Shown: positions 48,711-60,000, numbered from the stretch's first letter. The stretch is 64,000 nucleotides of DNA from Unio delphinus (GCA_029339505.1 JAQISU010000036.1:464501-528500), one strand, 5' to 3'. The notes: generated by a model from the sequence alone, not told the origin. A program made the numbers and translations.

Positions 48711-51586
48711 GAATATAGATAAATGCGTGTATATTTCTTAAATGTAGAAAAATCAATTCCAGATAACGATCTCTTGATGAGAAAAAAAAAGAGCAGAGCA
48801 CACGTCAATACAACCATATCAATATCGAGGGATATATTTGCTCTTCTTGCCATGGCCTGTTAGTATAAGATGACGATTTATTGGAACAACAGAGCGTTAG
48901 CTAACAGTGTAACTGCCACAATAAATAATGAGTTGTTGTTTTTTTACATAGTAGTTTGTTAAGTCTGATATGTTTTGTCCTTGATGTTCAAATTGTGAAA
49001 TATTGAAGTTCCAATTGTAAAAGCTTGGTGTTCAAATTGCAACGGCTTTATACGATTCGTCGTGCTTGCAACTACGTCAGGGAAGCACACTAATTCGTGT
49101 CCTTTAAATAATTGACTACCGTTCCTCCGTTTTCAATCAACATTGATAAATCGACATTCTTTATCAAGATATATTTGAATGGAAGACATTTTTAAAAACG
49201 CAAAAGATGTCCTTCATCGTGATGATATCAATATCTTCATCATCATACAATCGGCATGTGACTAAATAACATGGTAATGGAGTCAATTGCTTGATCTTTC
49301 ATGGGTTCTTTGTACTGAAGGTCATAGTTTCTAAAAGTATTGCAAGAGACATTGCGTTAATGTTGACGAGATGTCAAAACAAGAAATGTTATGAAGATTG
49401 TGACTTATAATTAATATTTCTGTTTAGAAAACATGAGCTGGTTCGACGTGGTTCCTTACAACCATTTAGTTATTGGACTAATACTATGTTAACAGTCATA
49501 ACCTATGTATTTCTTAGCGAAGAAACAGAACGAAAGGATCTGGAAAACTGCGAAGGTAAAGATACCGAAGTTTAATTACTGTCAGTTTAGTAAAACTGAT
49601 TCTTGTATTGGTATGTTTGAACCTATCGATTCGACATGTTTGCAAAATTACTCAGGGAGCGAAAGTCAGATTCCAGAATTGCTCACTTTTTGCATTGTGT
49701 CATATCTCCAGATGTTACTGTCCGGCCTTCTTCAAAACCAGAAGCGATAATTTTGATCGACATGTAAGACGATCATACATTGACGTTTCGAGGTATTAAG
49801 TGAAACAGAAAAAGTGATCATTGTTCGTTGCAAATGTCATTTACATTGCATTCAAATCTATAAATTATAACAGAATTGGACCACTATATTATTGACTAAG
49901 TGAAATTGGAAATGTGATGATGGGTGTACATCATTTGCCATGTTTGTGTTTCCAGATGGTTTTAAACCCCGATGGACCATATATTCTTTACTTTGCACGT
50001 TTCAGGGAAATGTGTCGTATGGCAATAAAAAGCTCTAAAATGTTTTCGTTATATCGAGTTTCTTCAATATTGTCACTGTGCAAATAGGTACCCGCGTGAA
50101 GAATTCAATACCCCTTTTCTCTCCTATGTTACTTATATTTGACCCCATTTTACACTATACTATTTAAATTAACCGAGGATCAATCAACTGGATGTGGTAG
50201 TGGTGTCTGCTCCTGCTTCAGAAAACAACGATACAGCTGTAGTCACATTTGGATAATGTTTCAGGAGGCAGCAGATGCTTAACACTTAGGTAAATGCGTG
50301 ATTAGTGCTGATCGAACAATATACCATTGTATCAAGAGGAAATTTGGCTGTATTTTTCCTAAGTACATCCTCCGCAGAAGAAATTATCGGTCGGGGAAAA
50401 CACAGTTGTAAAATGGCATGCCAAAGAGCAATGGAATCTCAACGTAAACTTAGGTTCATATATTTAAACCAATATGTACATTAATATGATCTATTTTGCC
50501 TCAATATGCACATTATATCTTGCAAAAACATCATATCATGCATACCGTATATACCAACTTATAGATCAAGACCAACTGTAAAACAATATACCCTAATTCA
50601 AGAATTTATGCTTTTAACTGATCACTTCGAACAAATTGCAACGACCCAAATCGGTCAGCACAACATGCAACGACAGATCTGGGTATGTACAGTTTGCAAC
50701 TGGCGCGAGTTATAAGTGAGTATATACGATATTCAGTGTCAGAAAAATCTCGTAAAATAAAAGATATAAAATATATTATTACTGTATTTAAATTTTCTTT
50801 AGATGCTTGTCAACGAAGCCAGACAAGGTTTTTTTTTGTACATTGAAACATCTATGACAGAGAGGTGGGTTTGTATTTCTTTTTATTTTCCTGCGATATA
50901 TCACAACAGATAGTCTATGACGGAATCCAGTTTTGCATTTAGTGTCCTCTATACTTCCTTAAGATACATCTAAACAAGAAACAGATGTGGAAAAAATGAT
51001 TCATTCATCACGAACCCAGTTGAGAACTTTCTATTTTATTCCACTGTATGAGTACTCTCATCTGACTTCGACTTTTCAATAACTAACATTAATCTTTGGG
51101 GTTACTCTATTGTCCTTCATCACTTTTCAGACAAGTTTCCTCAGCAACATCCTTTATGTCATTGAACTGTGTGGCGCCACCAGTACAAAGCCATAAACGC
51201 CTGCGAGGTATTCAGACCAATTAATTCAATGCATGACATGAGCAGATCAGACGCCAATCTGGATTAAATTAGCTTCCATCAAAATTGAAGAAAAATGCGT
51301 AGTCGGATAAATATGAGTTAATGATTTAAGGTGTGCCGCCAATGTGAATAAACAGCGATAGATACACTTATTTGCATATCTTCAACCTAATAAGATTGAT
51401 ATTAATGATGCACCAATACTATATGCAGGTGAAGCAAAATCAAGCGCAGACTAATTATTGTGAAGTGTCAATAGTGTGGCAACTAAAAGCTCTATACCTT
51501 AAGAAGCAGAAACGCGATATAGTGTTATGTATGTAAACGGGCATTGCGTCCGAGAGAAAAACAAATATTAAAATGCCATATGGCAA

Positions 51587-51590
<4 letters not shown>
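48711..51590. other. Gene-free stretch of almost 2.9 kb
   Basis: No supportable gene. Frames at 49505-49799 and 50506-50715 are single, short and unlike any family that I know. Confidence 0.55.

Positions 51591-51642
<52 letters not shown>
51591..51642. repeat. (GA)n microsatellite
   Basis: About 26 GA units. Confidence 0.95.
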
Positions 51643-51647
<5 letters not shown>

Positions 51648-52105
51648 GTATGAATACCTCTAGATTCTGATGCTTGCCTGCCAGTCATGTTTTATCTGTA
51701 ATCACCCTGCTCTCAGCAAGTGTGAATTGTGTTCATGTAAAATACAATTGCTCTTTTATTCCAAGTTAATTGTCCAGTTATTATGCTCCTATATCAGTTC
51801 CCTGTGTTTGAAAGCTAGCTATATTTATATGGGATTTCTATATTGTAATGGGCAGAACGATTGTAGGTCTATATTTTGTAACATAAATATATTAGCTGAC
51901 TACTGTCCTGATGTTTGTGATTGACATTCACTTCAAATACATTGCCTGAATAGTTTTGTGATTTTTTCTAAAGAATAATGAATACTTACAGTTTTATCTT
52001 GAAGACATGAAATATGTAATATAATCAACTATTCCAAAAGGAAGAAATGGTAAATCTCTATAATACTAGTATTAAGTATTTGTACTATTACTCAGTAAAT
52101 CACAC

Positions 52106-52144
<39 letters not shown>

Positions 52145-52432
52145 CTCTTCAAAATCCACAATCAAGAAACACAGAGTTCATGTCGCTTTAATTCGCATGC
52201 TGGTCATGTATTGTCTAATTGCAGCAAGACGTACTTAAGGCAAGATATTGATTTTGTAGGTATATTAGAAGTGTATCATCACTAGATAGTAGTACTGTAT
52301 TGTTCAATGTATATTAGGAGTAACATAGTGAATATGATAATTAGCATATATGTTTGTAAATGAACATGGACGTTTATAAAAGTTAATAATACAGTTGATC
52401 ATAAACGACACAAGCATTCAGGCAACAATGTA
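51643..52432. other. Non-coding DNA with a (CA)n tract
   Basis: A (CA)n-(CT)n tract lies at 52100-52146. A cysteine-rich frame at 51670-51924 (LACQSCFICNH, KCELCSCK) lacks a domain pattern that I can name and is treated as chance. Confidence 0.5.
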
Positions 52433-52551
52433 GGAATGGGGATGGGACAATGGTGATGGGACAATGGGGATGGGGCAATGGTGATGGGACAATGGTGATG
52501 GGACAATGGTGATGGGGCAATGGGGATGGGGTAATGGGGATGGGGCAATGG
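52433..52551. repeat. 15-bp minisatellite (GATGGGACAATGGTG), element target site
   Basis: About eight copies of GATGGGACAATGGTG with GGG/GGT variants. The Polinton-type element starts at its right edge, and the repeat phrase AATGGGGAT reappears at 62837 beyond the element. Confidence 0.9.
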
Positions 52552-52772
52552 AGCGGCAAGGGGGGCGAACAGACCGAATTTCAGACAAAATCAGAAAAAA
52601 AACGAAACTATTTCAAGCAAACTGAAACTATTTCAGACAAACCGAAACTATTTTATGCAGACAAAAAAAAAAAAAAGAAAAGAAATTGTTTCGGTTTCGC
52701 ACAAAATAAGGCTGCTACGGAGACAGTCTCCAGACAGACCCGCTGCCGATTGCGCTGCGGAGACAAATTGTT
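52552..52772 (+). repeat. Left terminal inverted repeat
   Basis: Starts AGCGGCAAGGGGGGCGAACA, contains several iterations of GAAACTATTTCAGACAAAC, then TCCAGACAGACCCGCTGCCG, and ends GGAGACAAATTGTT. It matches the reverse complement of 62620-62836 with a few substitutions and small indels, mainly in the A-run. Confidence 0.9.
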
Positions 52773-53139
52773 ATGGTAAAATCCTTTACGATGAAAATCT
52801 TAGGATTTCACAAACAGACTGATTTGTAAAGTCTCTCCTCGTAAATCAATTAAATTATTGGATTGGTCAGTGAGTCTGAAATTAATTCCTGTCAGTGAAT
52901 TATTATGAAATCGCATATAGACCGGATTAGTTGGATCTTCAATTATTACAAATCCGGATGGAGCTGTTGGAGCAAATGAATATAAAATATATCCTTATTG
53001 GGCTTGATTTGATCTTTTGAGATTTATTTGTTAACTTCCATCAATAACATCACATACTAGATTTATTGCAATGACCGAGAATATATTCACATTTTGAGGA
53101 GCAATATGCCTACCACCGCCGTCTGGGCCATTATTATGT

Positions 53140-53384
53140 TTGAGGATGGTTTTTTGTGGTTGTGTTATTTTTTTCCATGCGGCGAGCATTTGTGGAAAAT
53201 ATTCATCTATGACATCATCGATAGATTTTTTCATCTTTGGTACATTAGATCCAGGTAATTTAGAATTTAATAATTCTTCTTTTGTTAAATTATACTCTGA
53301 TATAAATTTTTGTTTTTCTACGATGTCAGGAGATTCATCAAAAGATTTTATAAAATAATAATTAAATTTTTTCTTATCTTCCAT
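53140..53384 (-). CDS. Unknown ORF inside the spike gene, second frame (MEDKKKF...)
   Basis: The ATG at 53384 overlaps the end of the preceding frame (TGGAAGATAA overlap), a compact viral arrangement. It reads MEDKKKFNYYFIKSFDESPD, KQKFISEYNLTKEELLNS and DVIDEYFPQMLAAWKKI, charged and probably helical. The same frame then runs without a break into the C-terminal spike sequence, near GRHIAPQNVNI. I cannot assign a family. It could be an element gene fused by recombination or a real extra domain of the spike. Confidence 0.4.
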
Positions 53385-53389
53385 ATGAA

Positions 53390-53985
53390 AGTTTAATTTT
53401 TTTTATTGCTTCAATGATTTCATCACGTGAACCTGTTACATCCAAAAGATATTTTTTTAAAACTTCTCCGTAGTCTATCAACATCAGATTTAAAAGCTTT
53501 ACTTGTTGATTGTAAAACCACCTTAATATCTCTATCTAAATGAACCTCATGACTATTTATTTTACCATCGTGTTCAAAATCAAAAATAAGGGCCCCGAGT
53601 GGCCGAGTGGTCTAAAGCGCTGTCCGTTACGGACCACTGCCATCTCACCTCTGCATGTGTTCGAGTATAAGATTCGGCAAATGTGAGAAAGCTTGCCAGT
53701 AGCTTATCGTGTCGGTGGTTCTTTCCGGGGGTTGTCCGGGTTCTTCCTCCACCATTGATACTGGCCGCCATGTATAGCCTATATTGTGCTGCAAAATGGC
53801 GTTAAACTATAGAAAACAAAAAGGCAAAAGCAAAATCCCATATAGAGCTATCCTCGCCACGAAAGGCAAAATATTTTTCCTTATTTTTGTTATATCTCCT
53901 ACAAAACTTAAAATCATATCTCTATCACCTTTAATTTCATAATTGGTATAATCAGTTTTTTTTCGCTTCAGGTATATTAACATTT
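53390..53985 (-). pseudogene. Unknown ORF inside the spike gene, first frame, split by a SINE
   Basis: Reading from 53985: TDYTNYEIKGDRDMILSF, GDITKIRKNILPFVARIALY, then interrupted by the SINE at 53589-53818 and resuming EHDGKINSHEVHLDRDIKVV, LQSTSKAFKSDVD and, after a frame change, DVTGSRDEIIEAIKKIKL, ending at a stop just inside the next start. The continuity of coding character across the SINE shows that the SINE landed in coding sequence. Family and function unknown. Confidence 0.4.
53589..53818 (+). mobile_element. tRNA-derived SINE, family 1, full copy in the Polinton
   Basis: A tRNA-like head GCCCCGAGTGGCCGAGTGG with AAAGCGC (A box) and GTGTTCGAGTATAAGATTC (B box) is followed by GAGAAAGCTTGCCAGTAGC, CCGGGGGTTGTCCGGG, TTCTTCCTCCACCATTGATA and a tail AAATGGCGTTAAACTA then an A-rich end. 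Short AAAATC sequences lie near both sides, a possible target duplication. This is the best copy of the family also seen at 7390, 11275 and 22240. It postdates the Polinton insertion. Confidence 0.85.
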
Positions 53986-54493
53986 TCTTGTTTGGGTGGA
54001 GTTTCAGGCCATCCTAGCACGGTTCTTATAGAACTGTTATATATATACGGCATACCCGGATGAGTTTATCTCAATCGCGGATGATAGTGTTGGTTCATGA
54101 ACTGTTATAGCGATTTTTGATTATTTTCCCGTAATGGATTTTATTCTACGCTGTAATTCATTATTGATCTGTTCGATTTGGTAGGACCCAGATTGTAGCG
54201 AAATAACATTCCAGTCTGGAATACCATCGGCTTTATTTTTACTCGCAAACACCAAGAAATTATTCAGTTGCTGACCACCAAATGCTTTGGATTTAATATT
54301 TGGCCAACTGTGGTATACTCGTAATTTTGCCAGTGCTAACTCTTTAACGGGAATCGCAGTGGGGAAATTGACATTGAATTCAGGGTTGGTTGAGGTTATT
54401 GAGATCATGGTTGTCTTTTCCGGCGTTGTGTTTGTCGCTATTTGTTGAAATAATTTTGTTGTCGACATTGACATTATTGTTATTGTGTTGTTT

Positions 54494-54933
54494 TTCTAAT
54501 TTTGATGTTGTGCTGTGGTATATATTCATCATCGCGGAGAATTTGTTTTCTTATGTTGTTGTGTCATCAAGACTGGATGATATCAGTGACGATAATTGGG
54601 AATACGCGATTGATGCAAAATGTAATTTAATTATATACTCGTGTAGTTTATTCTGACTGCATGTCCATATTTTTTTGTGATGATGCTCAGAATTCATGTA
54701 ATTGTTGTCGCCGATGACACACAAATTGTGACAACTACAGGTGCCAGTGCTGTTATCGTTGTTAACAATATACCGGTTCCAGCAATTACACTTGAAACCG
54801 AATACACAATAACGTCGACGCTGGTAATTCGCCGGCGGTATTTTTTAACTTTTACTGTATACTCGTCAATAAGAGTTTTTAGTTTGGTTTGAAACTCACG
54901 GGCATGATCATATCGATAATGTTGGACACTCAT
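54494..54933 (-). pseudogene. Small two-part membrane protein (SLATT-like arrangement)
   Basis: From the ATG at 54933: MSVQHYRYDHAREFQTKLKT, a basic KVKKYRRRI stretch, then a long hydrophobic region with SVSSVIAGTGILLTTITALA and VVVTICVSS, forming one or two membrane helices. After frame breaks the C-terminal helical part continues (LHEYIIKLHFAS, SQLSSLISSSLDD). I remember this layout (Lys/Tyr-rich start, Gly/Ala-rich hairpin, short helical tail) from a gene near the capsid cluster of Polinton-type elements in cnidarians and arthropods. Role unknown; a virion or membrane function is inferred. Confidence 0.55.
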
Positions 54934-54938
54934 TTTTA

Positions 54939-55227
54939 CTATTTACTTAAATCAATTACAAATTCGACATAAACCATAAATGACGCTGATGCTAAATTAC
55001 CACTGAGGGGGGCTATTGCAGAGAGAGTGACCTGAACTCCTTTTTTATCTTTGATAGCATCATTGAAATGATTAATCTGACGAGTTATCAGTGATAGTTT
55101 ATTCTGACGACCAGACATCTGATTGTGCTTTAAACGATATCGTAGTTCCACATTTTTTAGCTGATTCCGATTGCAATTTTTTAATTTGGTTAGGAGTTAA
55201 TGTAACACTAACATGACTATATGACAT
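54939..55227 (-). pseudogene. Small conserved Polinton protein (MSYSHVSVTLTPNQ)
   Basis: The ATG at 55227 begins MSYSHVSVTLTPNQIKKLQS. After a frameshift near 55140 the frame ends NKLSLITRQINHFNDAIKD and KKGVQVTLSAIAPLSGNLA. The repeated pattern (V-ITLT-NQI-K, then LT-RQIN-KGVQVTLS) is typical of a short conserved protein that neighbours the capsid gene in these elements. It stops 6 bases before the membrane protein starts. Function not known to me. Confidence 0.6.
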
Positions 55228-55256
55228 TTTATTTAATAAAAGATTGATCTAATTGT

Positions 55257-55830
55257 CTACATATTTTCCACTGGTGCATCAACTACCATCATTCGTCCAC
55301 CAACACCTTCAAGTAGCATTGATTTGTCACTGAGAATGACAGCAACTGCTCTGTAACTACCCTGTACGACTGATGGACCAGCCGCAATAACAGGAACTTG
55401 TGTTACACGAGCTCGGAAGTGTATGTCAATAACGGACTGTCTGGTCAAGTGAAGATGTTCCAACGAAAAGTAATAAATTGGATATAGGTTTCTAAAGTCC
55501 AATTGTGATATTTGCAGACCAGTATCTACATTATTATCACGTCCAAAAATGTCATCAAACGATGATACGTGCGTGCTATTTGGTTTTGTCCGTAATTAAG
55601 TAAAGTATCCTCGGATGGTACCTGTTGGTCATTCATCCTTCACGATACTTCATTAACACCGAGTTGATCAAATATCATATGGCTGCGTGTTTGGTTATTT
55701 AATCGCGCAGTATTCTGTAACGCAACAAATATATGTCGTGGCGCAGCAACACCTTGTTTTGATGCCATGTGCCACGTAAATACACCATTTACATTAGTCT
55801 CAATAGTATCCGTCGTTGTTGTCAGCCATG
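55257..55830 (-). pseudogene. Major capsid protein, C-terminal half
   Basis: In sequence order, across two frame changes: VNGVFTWHMASKQGVAAPRH, FVALQNTARLNNQTRSHMIF, then SEDTLLNYGQNQIARTY, DDIFGRDNN, LQISQLDFRNLYPIYYFSLE and HLHLTRQSVIDIHFRARV, ending GVGGRMMVVDAPVENM. This is the pattern of the second jelly roll of Polinton-type double-jelly-roll capsid proteins. It would build the icosahedral shell. About 190 residues remain of a usual 400-600; the N-terminal half is not recognised upstream, where a palindromic block lies instead. Confidence 0.65.
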
Positions 55831-56132
55831 ATATTTGTTATTGTACACCTCCCCCCAAAAAAATCGAATTCCCGGGGGTGTAAAATCACACCATCACGTA
55901 TTTGACGTGATGGGAGGTGTACATGAAATACCCTTTTGGACTGGCGACCCCAATTATATAGAAAAACCTTCAAGAACGGTACCGTCGACAATAATGCCTG
56001 CCACGAGATTCAAACGCTGGGCCTCGGGGCTTAGATCCAGCATCGTACGGAATACGCTAATGTCGAAATCTACAGGTATATATTTTTGAATATAATATAT
56101 ATAGTTAGAGTATCACGTAAAAAGGTTTAACG
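55831..56132. other. Palindromic GC-richer block replacing the 5' part of the capsid gene
   Basis: It contains nested inverted repeats: GTACACCTCCC (55843-55853) with GGGAGGTGTAC (55912-55922), and CATCACGT (55892-55899) with ACGTGATG (55905-55912). Frames are open on both strands (plus 55835-56089, minus 55800-55991) but neither resembles a known family. It is richer in G and C than the rest of the element. Confidence 0.5.
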
Positions 56133-56246
56133 CATGGTGTATACTGCAGATGAAAATCGTAGATTTTTTACTGTAGTTAAAAATCGTAGACGAAATTATA
56201 AATTTTCTAGTCAAACCAACACAAAAAGCAATTCAGTCAGACCATG
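56133..56246 (+). CDS. Short basic ORF (MVYTADENRR...)
   Basis: A 37-codon plus-strand frame starting MVYTADENRRFFTVVKN, rich in Arg, Asn and Ser, in the gap between capsid and HNH genes. No family known. May be chance. Confidence 0.2.
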
Positions 56247-56302
56247 AGTCATCAAAAAATCAGATTGAGATCCGTGACAACAACAAAGGAGTTATCTCTT
56301 TT

Positions 56303-56679
56303 TCAAAACCTACACACAATCATTGATTGAAATACTCTTTCTTCGTTAGTTGATGTAATTATAGATTTTATAGGTCTTTTTCCAATTGATTTACAAGTAC
56401 CAGTTTTCCCACTCTGTGTGATAGCTCGTAAATTCGATAAAGAATTATCATTTCTTATACCGTTTATGTGATCAATCACAAAACCATCTGGGATTTCTCC
56501 GTTAAATACCTTGCAGACAAATCAATAACGAAGATATCTTTTCTTTCCATCACCAAATATAAGATATCCAAGATTATTAACAACCCGACTGGTTTCTTCA
56601 GCCTGTGGTGTCTGAAAATACCTTCACGTGATGCTTCATAATCAATGATCGTAGGATGTGGTTGAAATTCTTGGTTCAT
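56303..56679 (-). pseudogene. HNH endonuclease, stand-alone
   Basis: The ATG at 56679 gives MNQEFQPHPTIIDYEASREG and FRHHRLKKPVG. After a frameshift the body reads VNNLGYLIFGDGKKRYL, then an in-frame stop, CKVFNGEIPDGF and the HNH core VIDHINGIRNDNSLSNLRAI. DH plus the N-N-L-NL spacing is the His-Asn-His metal and nuclease signature of phage and homing-type HNH proteins, and EASREGIFR resembles their DNA-binding front part. It could nick DNA for replication, packaging or spread. One frameshift and one stop make it inactive. Confidence 0.75.
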
Positions 56680-56740
56680 TCATATACTTTATAGTATTTG
56701 TCTAATTCATTTTTTGGTTTAATTATTACTTGAGAAGCTA

Positions 56741-57052
56741 TTAATGTAGTCTTGAGGTGTTCTTAATGATTTTGTCCTGGACGGAGTCAAAGTCATTGAC
56801 AGAATCCTTAATGTAACCATTGATTCTCTTATCATAATAGCGCTTAATCTCTCTGTATCGCTTACCACCGCAGTTGAGACACAACTGCGACTTATCCCCC
56901 ACACCTACCCCACATCGTATGCAAGGTAACGGGCGCAAACTTCCATGCCGTACGCTTTGTAAATGATATCCGCAGAATTCATTTCTACATGATTTGTTAC
57001 AAGCGGTTACTGATCCTATCATAAGCCATTTGCATTGATTCATTATATACAT
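56741..57052 (-). CDS. Small Cys-rich zinc-binding protein
   Basis: From the ATG at 57052 (or the second Met, 3 codons on): MNQCKWLMIGSVTACNKSC, EFCGYHLQSVRHGS, LPCIRCGVGVGDKSQLCLNC, then a basic KRYREIKRYYDKR tail. Four pairs of Cys/His in C-x-C arrangements suggest two zinc-binding sites. The pattern CIRCGVGV-G-SQLC-NCG is one I recognise from a small gene beside the polymerase of these elements. It is divergent from the polymerase gene with only 34 bases between the start codons, so the two probably share a promoter region. Frame intact. Function unknown. Confidence 0.65.
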   Translation of the reverse strand: MYIMNQCKWLMIGSVTACNKSCRNEFCGYHLQSVRHGSLRPLPCIRCGVGVGDKSQLCLNCGGKRYREIKRYYDKRINGYIKDSVNDFDSVQDKIIKNTSRLH

Positions 57053-57086
57053 AATTCTTTTTTTAAATACTTGTTTTAGTTATAAT

Positions 57087-60000
57087 ATGGAGGAGTTCGA
57101 GAGATTATTGAAAATAAAACCCTGGAAAAATGCTAAATTCAATCTTGATAGAGTCTCTGTGGATGTACCAAAGGGTCTAATAAGTGATAGAAGCATGATT
57201 AGTAAAATTCATGATACTTTTAATGAATTCAAGCGCGATGGAGCATCTCACTATTGGTCAACATTTCGAATCGATGGTAGTGTTGATGCTACCATGAACG
57301 ACGAAAGAGCAGCAGTTATAATCTCACATCTTGACCATAGAAAGATTTCTTTTAGAGTGAAATTCATTATCCGTTCAGAAACGGGATATTGGATTATACG
57401 TGACAAATTTGAACCCATCCTAAAAAATAAAAAAAACTGTCACTGTGAGTCAGGATTCCAAACCAGGAACGTTGACTCGAATTGACAAACCATATTACGA
57501 GAGAGCTTATCCTGTACCCGCAGTTGTTTATGGGATCTATCCGATAAATGATAAACCGAGTATTGAAAAATTAAAACCAATGAAACATTCGTTGCTGAAT
57601 TGTGCAGCAGAACGACTAATAGAGCATTTTACAAATGCGTTGCGTGGAAACAAATTAACGGATCTAAGACGTAATAAAAAATAAACGAATTAGGGTTAAC
57701 AGTTAGGGAGAGCGGTGCAACAATTTAAAATGTGCCGAACTAGAGCGGATACTAAAATTTCCAATAACCGTAGCGACAGTAACAGGCGAGATATTATATA
57801 AACCGAAATATAATTCGAGAGGATCTCCAATCAAAATTATTGACCATAATGCACACGCTTGGACCTCCGCGGTAGCAATATTTCCGCGGGATAAAACTGT
57901 AAAATATATACCCGTGGAGTTCTCGGGGAGAGAAATCTCTGAGGAGAAATTATTGCATTTTATTTATCAGTCAAGTAGAAACAATCCTGTCAGTATGTTT
58001 ATTTCAGAGTTTTGAAAACGAACAGGGTAAATTCGATCAATTTATAAAACCTAACGGCGAAATATATCGTACTAAATCTCTTCACAACGAGATGAGAAAA
58101 CTAGCTAGTGGTTTTTTAACGGATTACGACGAACAATTACTAATAAATTGTTTTACAATTCCCTCAATTGTAGTTCATTTCGCGAGAAAGAAAAATCTAA
58201 GGAAACCAACAAGTGCTGAATTTCACCCAGATATACAGTCAAGCTGCGTCAAATACAGACATGGTGGATTATGAAATACAAAATATGACCCCAAAAGTGT
58301 TATCTCGGTTGATATGATTGCGTGTTATCCAGGGAGTTTTCTCGGGTATGGAGAGTGCTCTGATTATTTTAAAATATTTGGGCATCCCACACACGAAATG
58401 ACCCGTGTTGAGAATAATGGACCGCTGCCCGACTTGGATATAACCGGATTAGCTGGTGTGGTATCATTTGAATTCGATAAAGGACTTCATCCGTGTTGTT
58501 ATGTTTGGTTTGGTAGACATATATGTGACAAACACTGGATGCCAATAGTGTTATTACAGTATATGATTGATTCTAAAATACTGATATCGCTGATTGTCGG
58601 TGAAGGAATTATATCATATCGGAAACAAACCGAGGTCTGGTTACCACAACCCGGTAGTCTAGATAGTATAATCAGCGAAAATAAAAAGCAATTCCCTTCA
58701 CTCGACGAAGAATATATCGCTAGGTGGTCCAAAGAGACCTTTAAAGTTAGAAATAAACACGCAAAAGATCTCGGTAGAAGAATAATTGGTAAATTCACCC
58801 ATGGTAGACAAAAATACGACCACAATCGATATTTTTCACGATTAATTATAGATGATGTTAAATACGATTTTATAATCGTGGATGCAACATCCAAGGGTAT
58901 ATATGTTAATCGTGAAGACGCTTTTTTGTCCAAATGGAACAAAATTCGGTACAATTGTTACTTACACAGATGGAGATAATCCTCAATATAGCCATCTAAG
59001 GGCTTTTATGCTGGCTTATGTTTCTATCAAATTACTTTCGATGATAAATAGATTTCCTGACACCGCGGTTAGAGTCGCCACTGATTCATTTTATATAGAT
59101 ATAAAGAAGCAGTGTCTAAATTTACAAATTGGGGGTCATGGAGAATTAAAAAGGAAATACCGTGTGATTATTCTAAATCAGCAGATGTTACGATTGAAAA
59201 CAATTACTTGTAAAATAATCAGATATCAGATCTATCTAATGCACCTTCGATATCCTATACAATATGTAGATATAAAACCAGTTACCTAAACGGCTGTGGT
59301 GGGTCAGGGAAGACTACTGGTGCGATCGAATTATTTCTATGGAAATCAACCATGATTGTGCTAAGACCCACACACAGACTTGCAACAGAGATGAAACAGC
59401 GATGAATTAATGCTTGCACTTATCACAGTTTTTTCGATGGAAAGGCTACGAATGGACTCCTGATCGAATGGGCAAGAAATATATTCCTGAAATCATCCTT
59501 TGGGAAGAGATATGCACAGTATCGTTTCATGTATTACAAAAGTTTCTCGATTGGTTATTGCTAGCGAATACAAAAGTGATAATGTGTGGCGATCATGGTC
59601 AACCACCACCATTTGTCGGTTTATCCCCACATAATTGGCTAAAGAATTTTGTAGACTATTATGAAGAAATTAATACTGATCATAGATAACTTTATAATGA
59701 ATTACGTGAGTTTAAGAAACTAATTAGATTACAACCGGATAGGATCCAGTGTGAAATAGCTCGTGAAATAATTTCAGAAAGCCCATTAAATGATTTCTGG
59801 GAAGCGTGGAGACCAAACGATTTGATAGTGGCAAGTAGAAAGATAGTCAGAGATACGCTTCTGATGAAGTTATTTAACACGCATAAAGAAAAATTCGCAA
59901 CACTTCCAGTGCCGCTGTGTTATAGGCCTACGGATACACGGAGTCAGGGACTGAGAAGCAGATTCTCGTGTTAAATGATATTGTGTTGGCTTATATTGGT

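Larger units (their letters stand above)
52805..54474 (-). pseudogene. Spike/penton-like minor capsid gene, interrupted
   Basis: The N-terminus starts at the ATG at 54474 (MSMSTTKLFQQ) with TTMISITSTNPEFNVNFP, LALAKLRVYHSWPNI and ISLQSGSYQIEQINNEL, a pattern of short beta strands I know from capsid-associated proteins of such elements. After a TAA at 54121 it continues SKIAITVHEPTLSSAIEI and, past a frame change, NSSIRTVLGWPE. The C-terminal part is far away at 53120-52805: NVNIFSVIAINLVCDVIDG, GYILYSFAPTAPSGFVI, PTNPVYMRFHNN, LTDQSNNLIDLRGETLQI. Two other reading frames and a SINE lie between the parts. Role in the virion inferred. Confidence 0.6.

Noticed and set aside
51670..51924. Cysteine-rich secreted peptide
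   Set aside because: No signal peptide followed by a regular cysteine framework and no precursor structure; likely chance.
53589..53670. Possible tRNA gene in the Polinton
   Set aside because: It is the head of a SINE also found at 7390 and 11275, with the B box followed by the SINE body.
58499..58954. 151-codon minus-strand frame
   Set aside because: Antisense of the polymerase motif region; no family features of its own.
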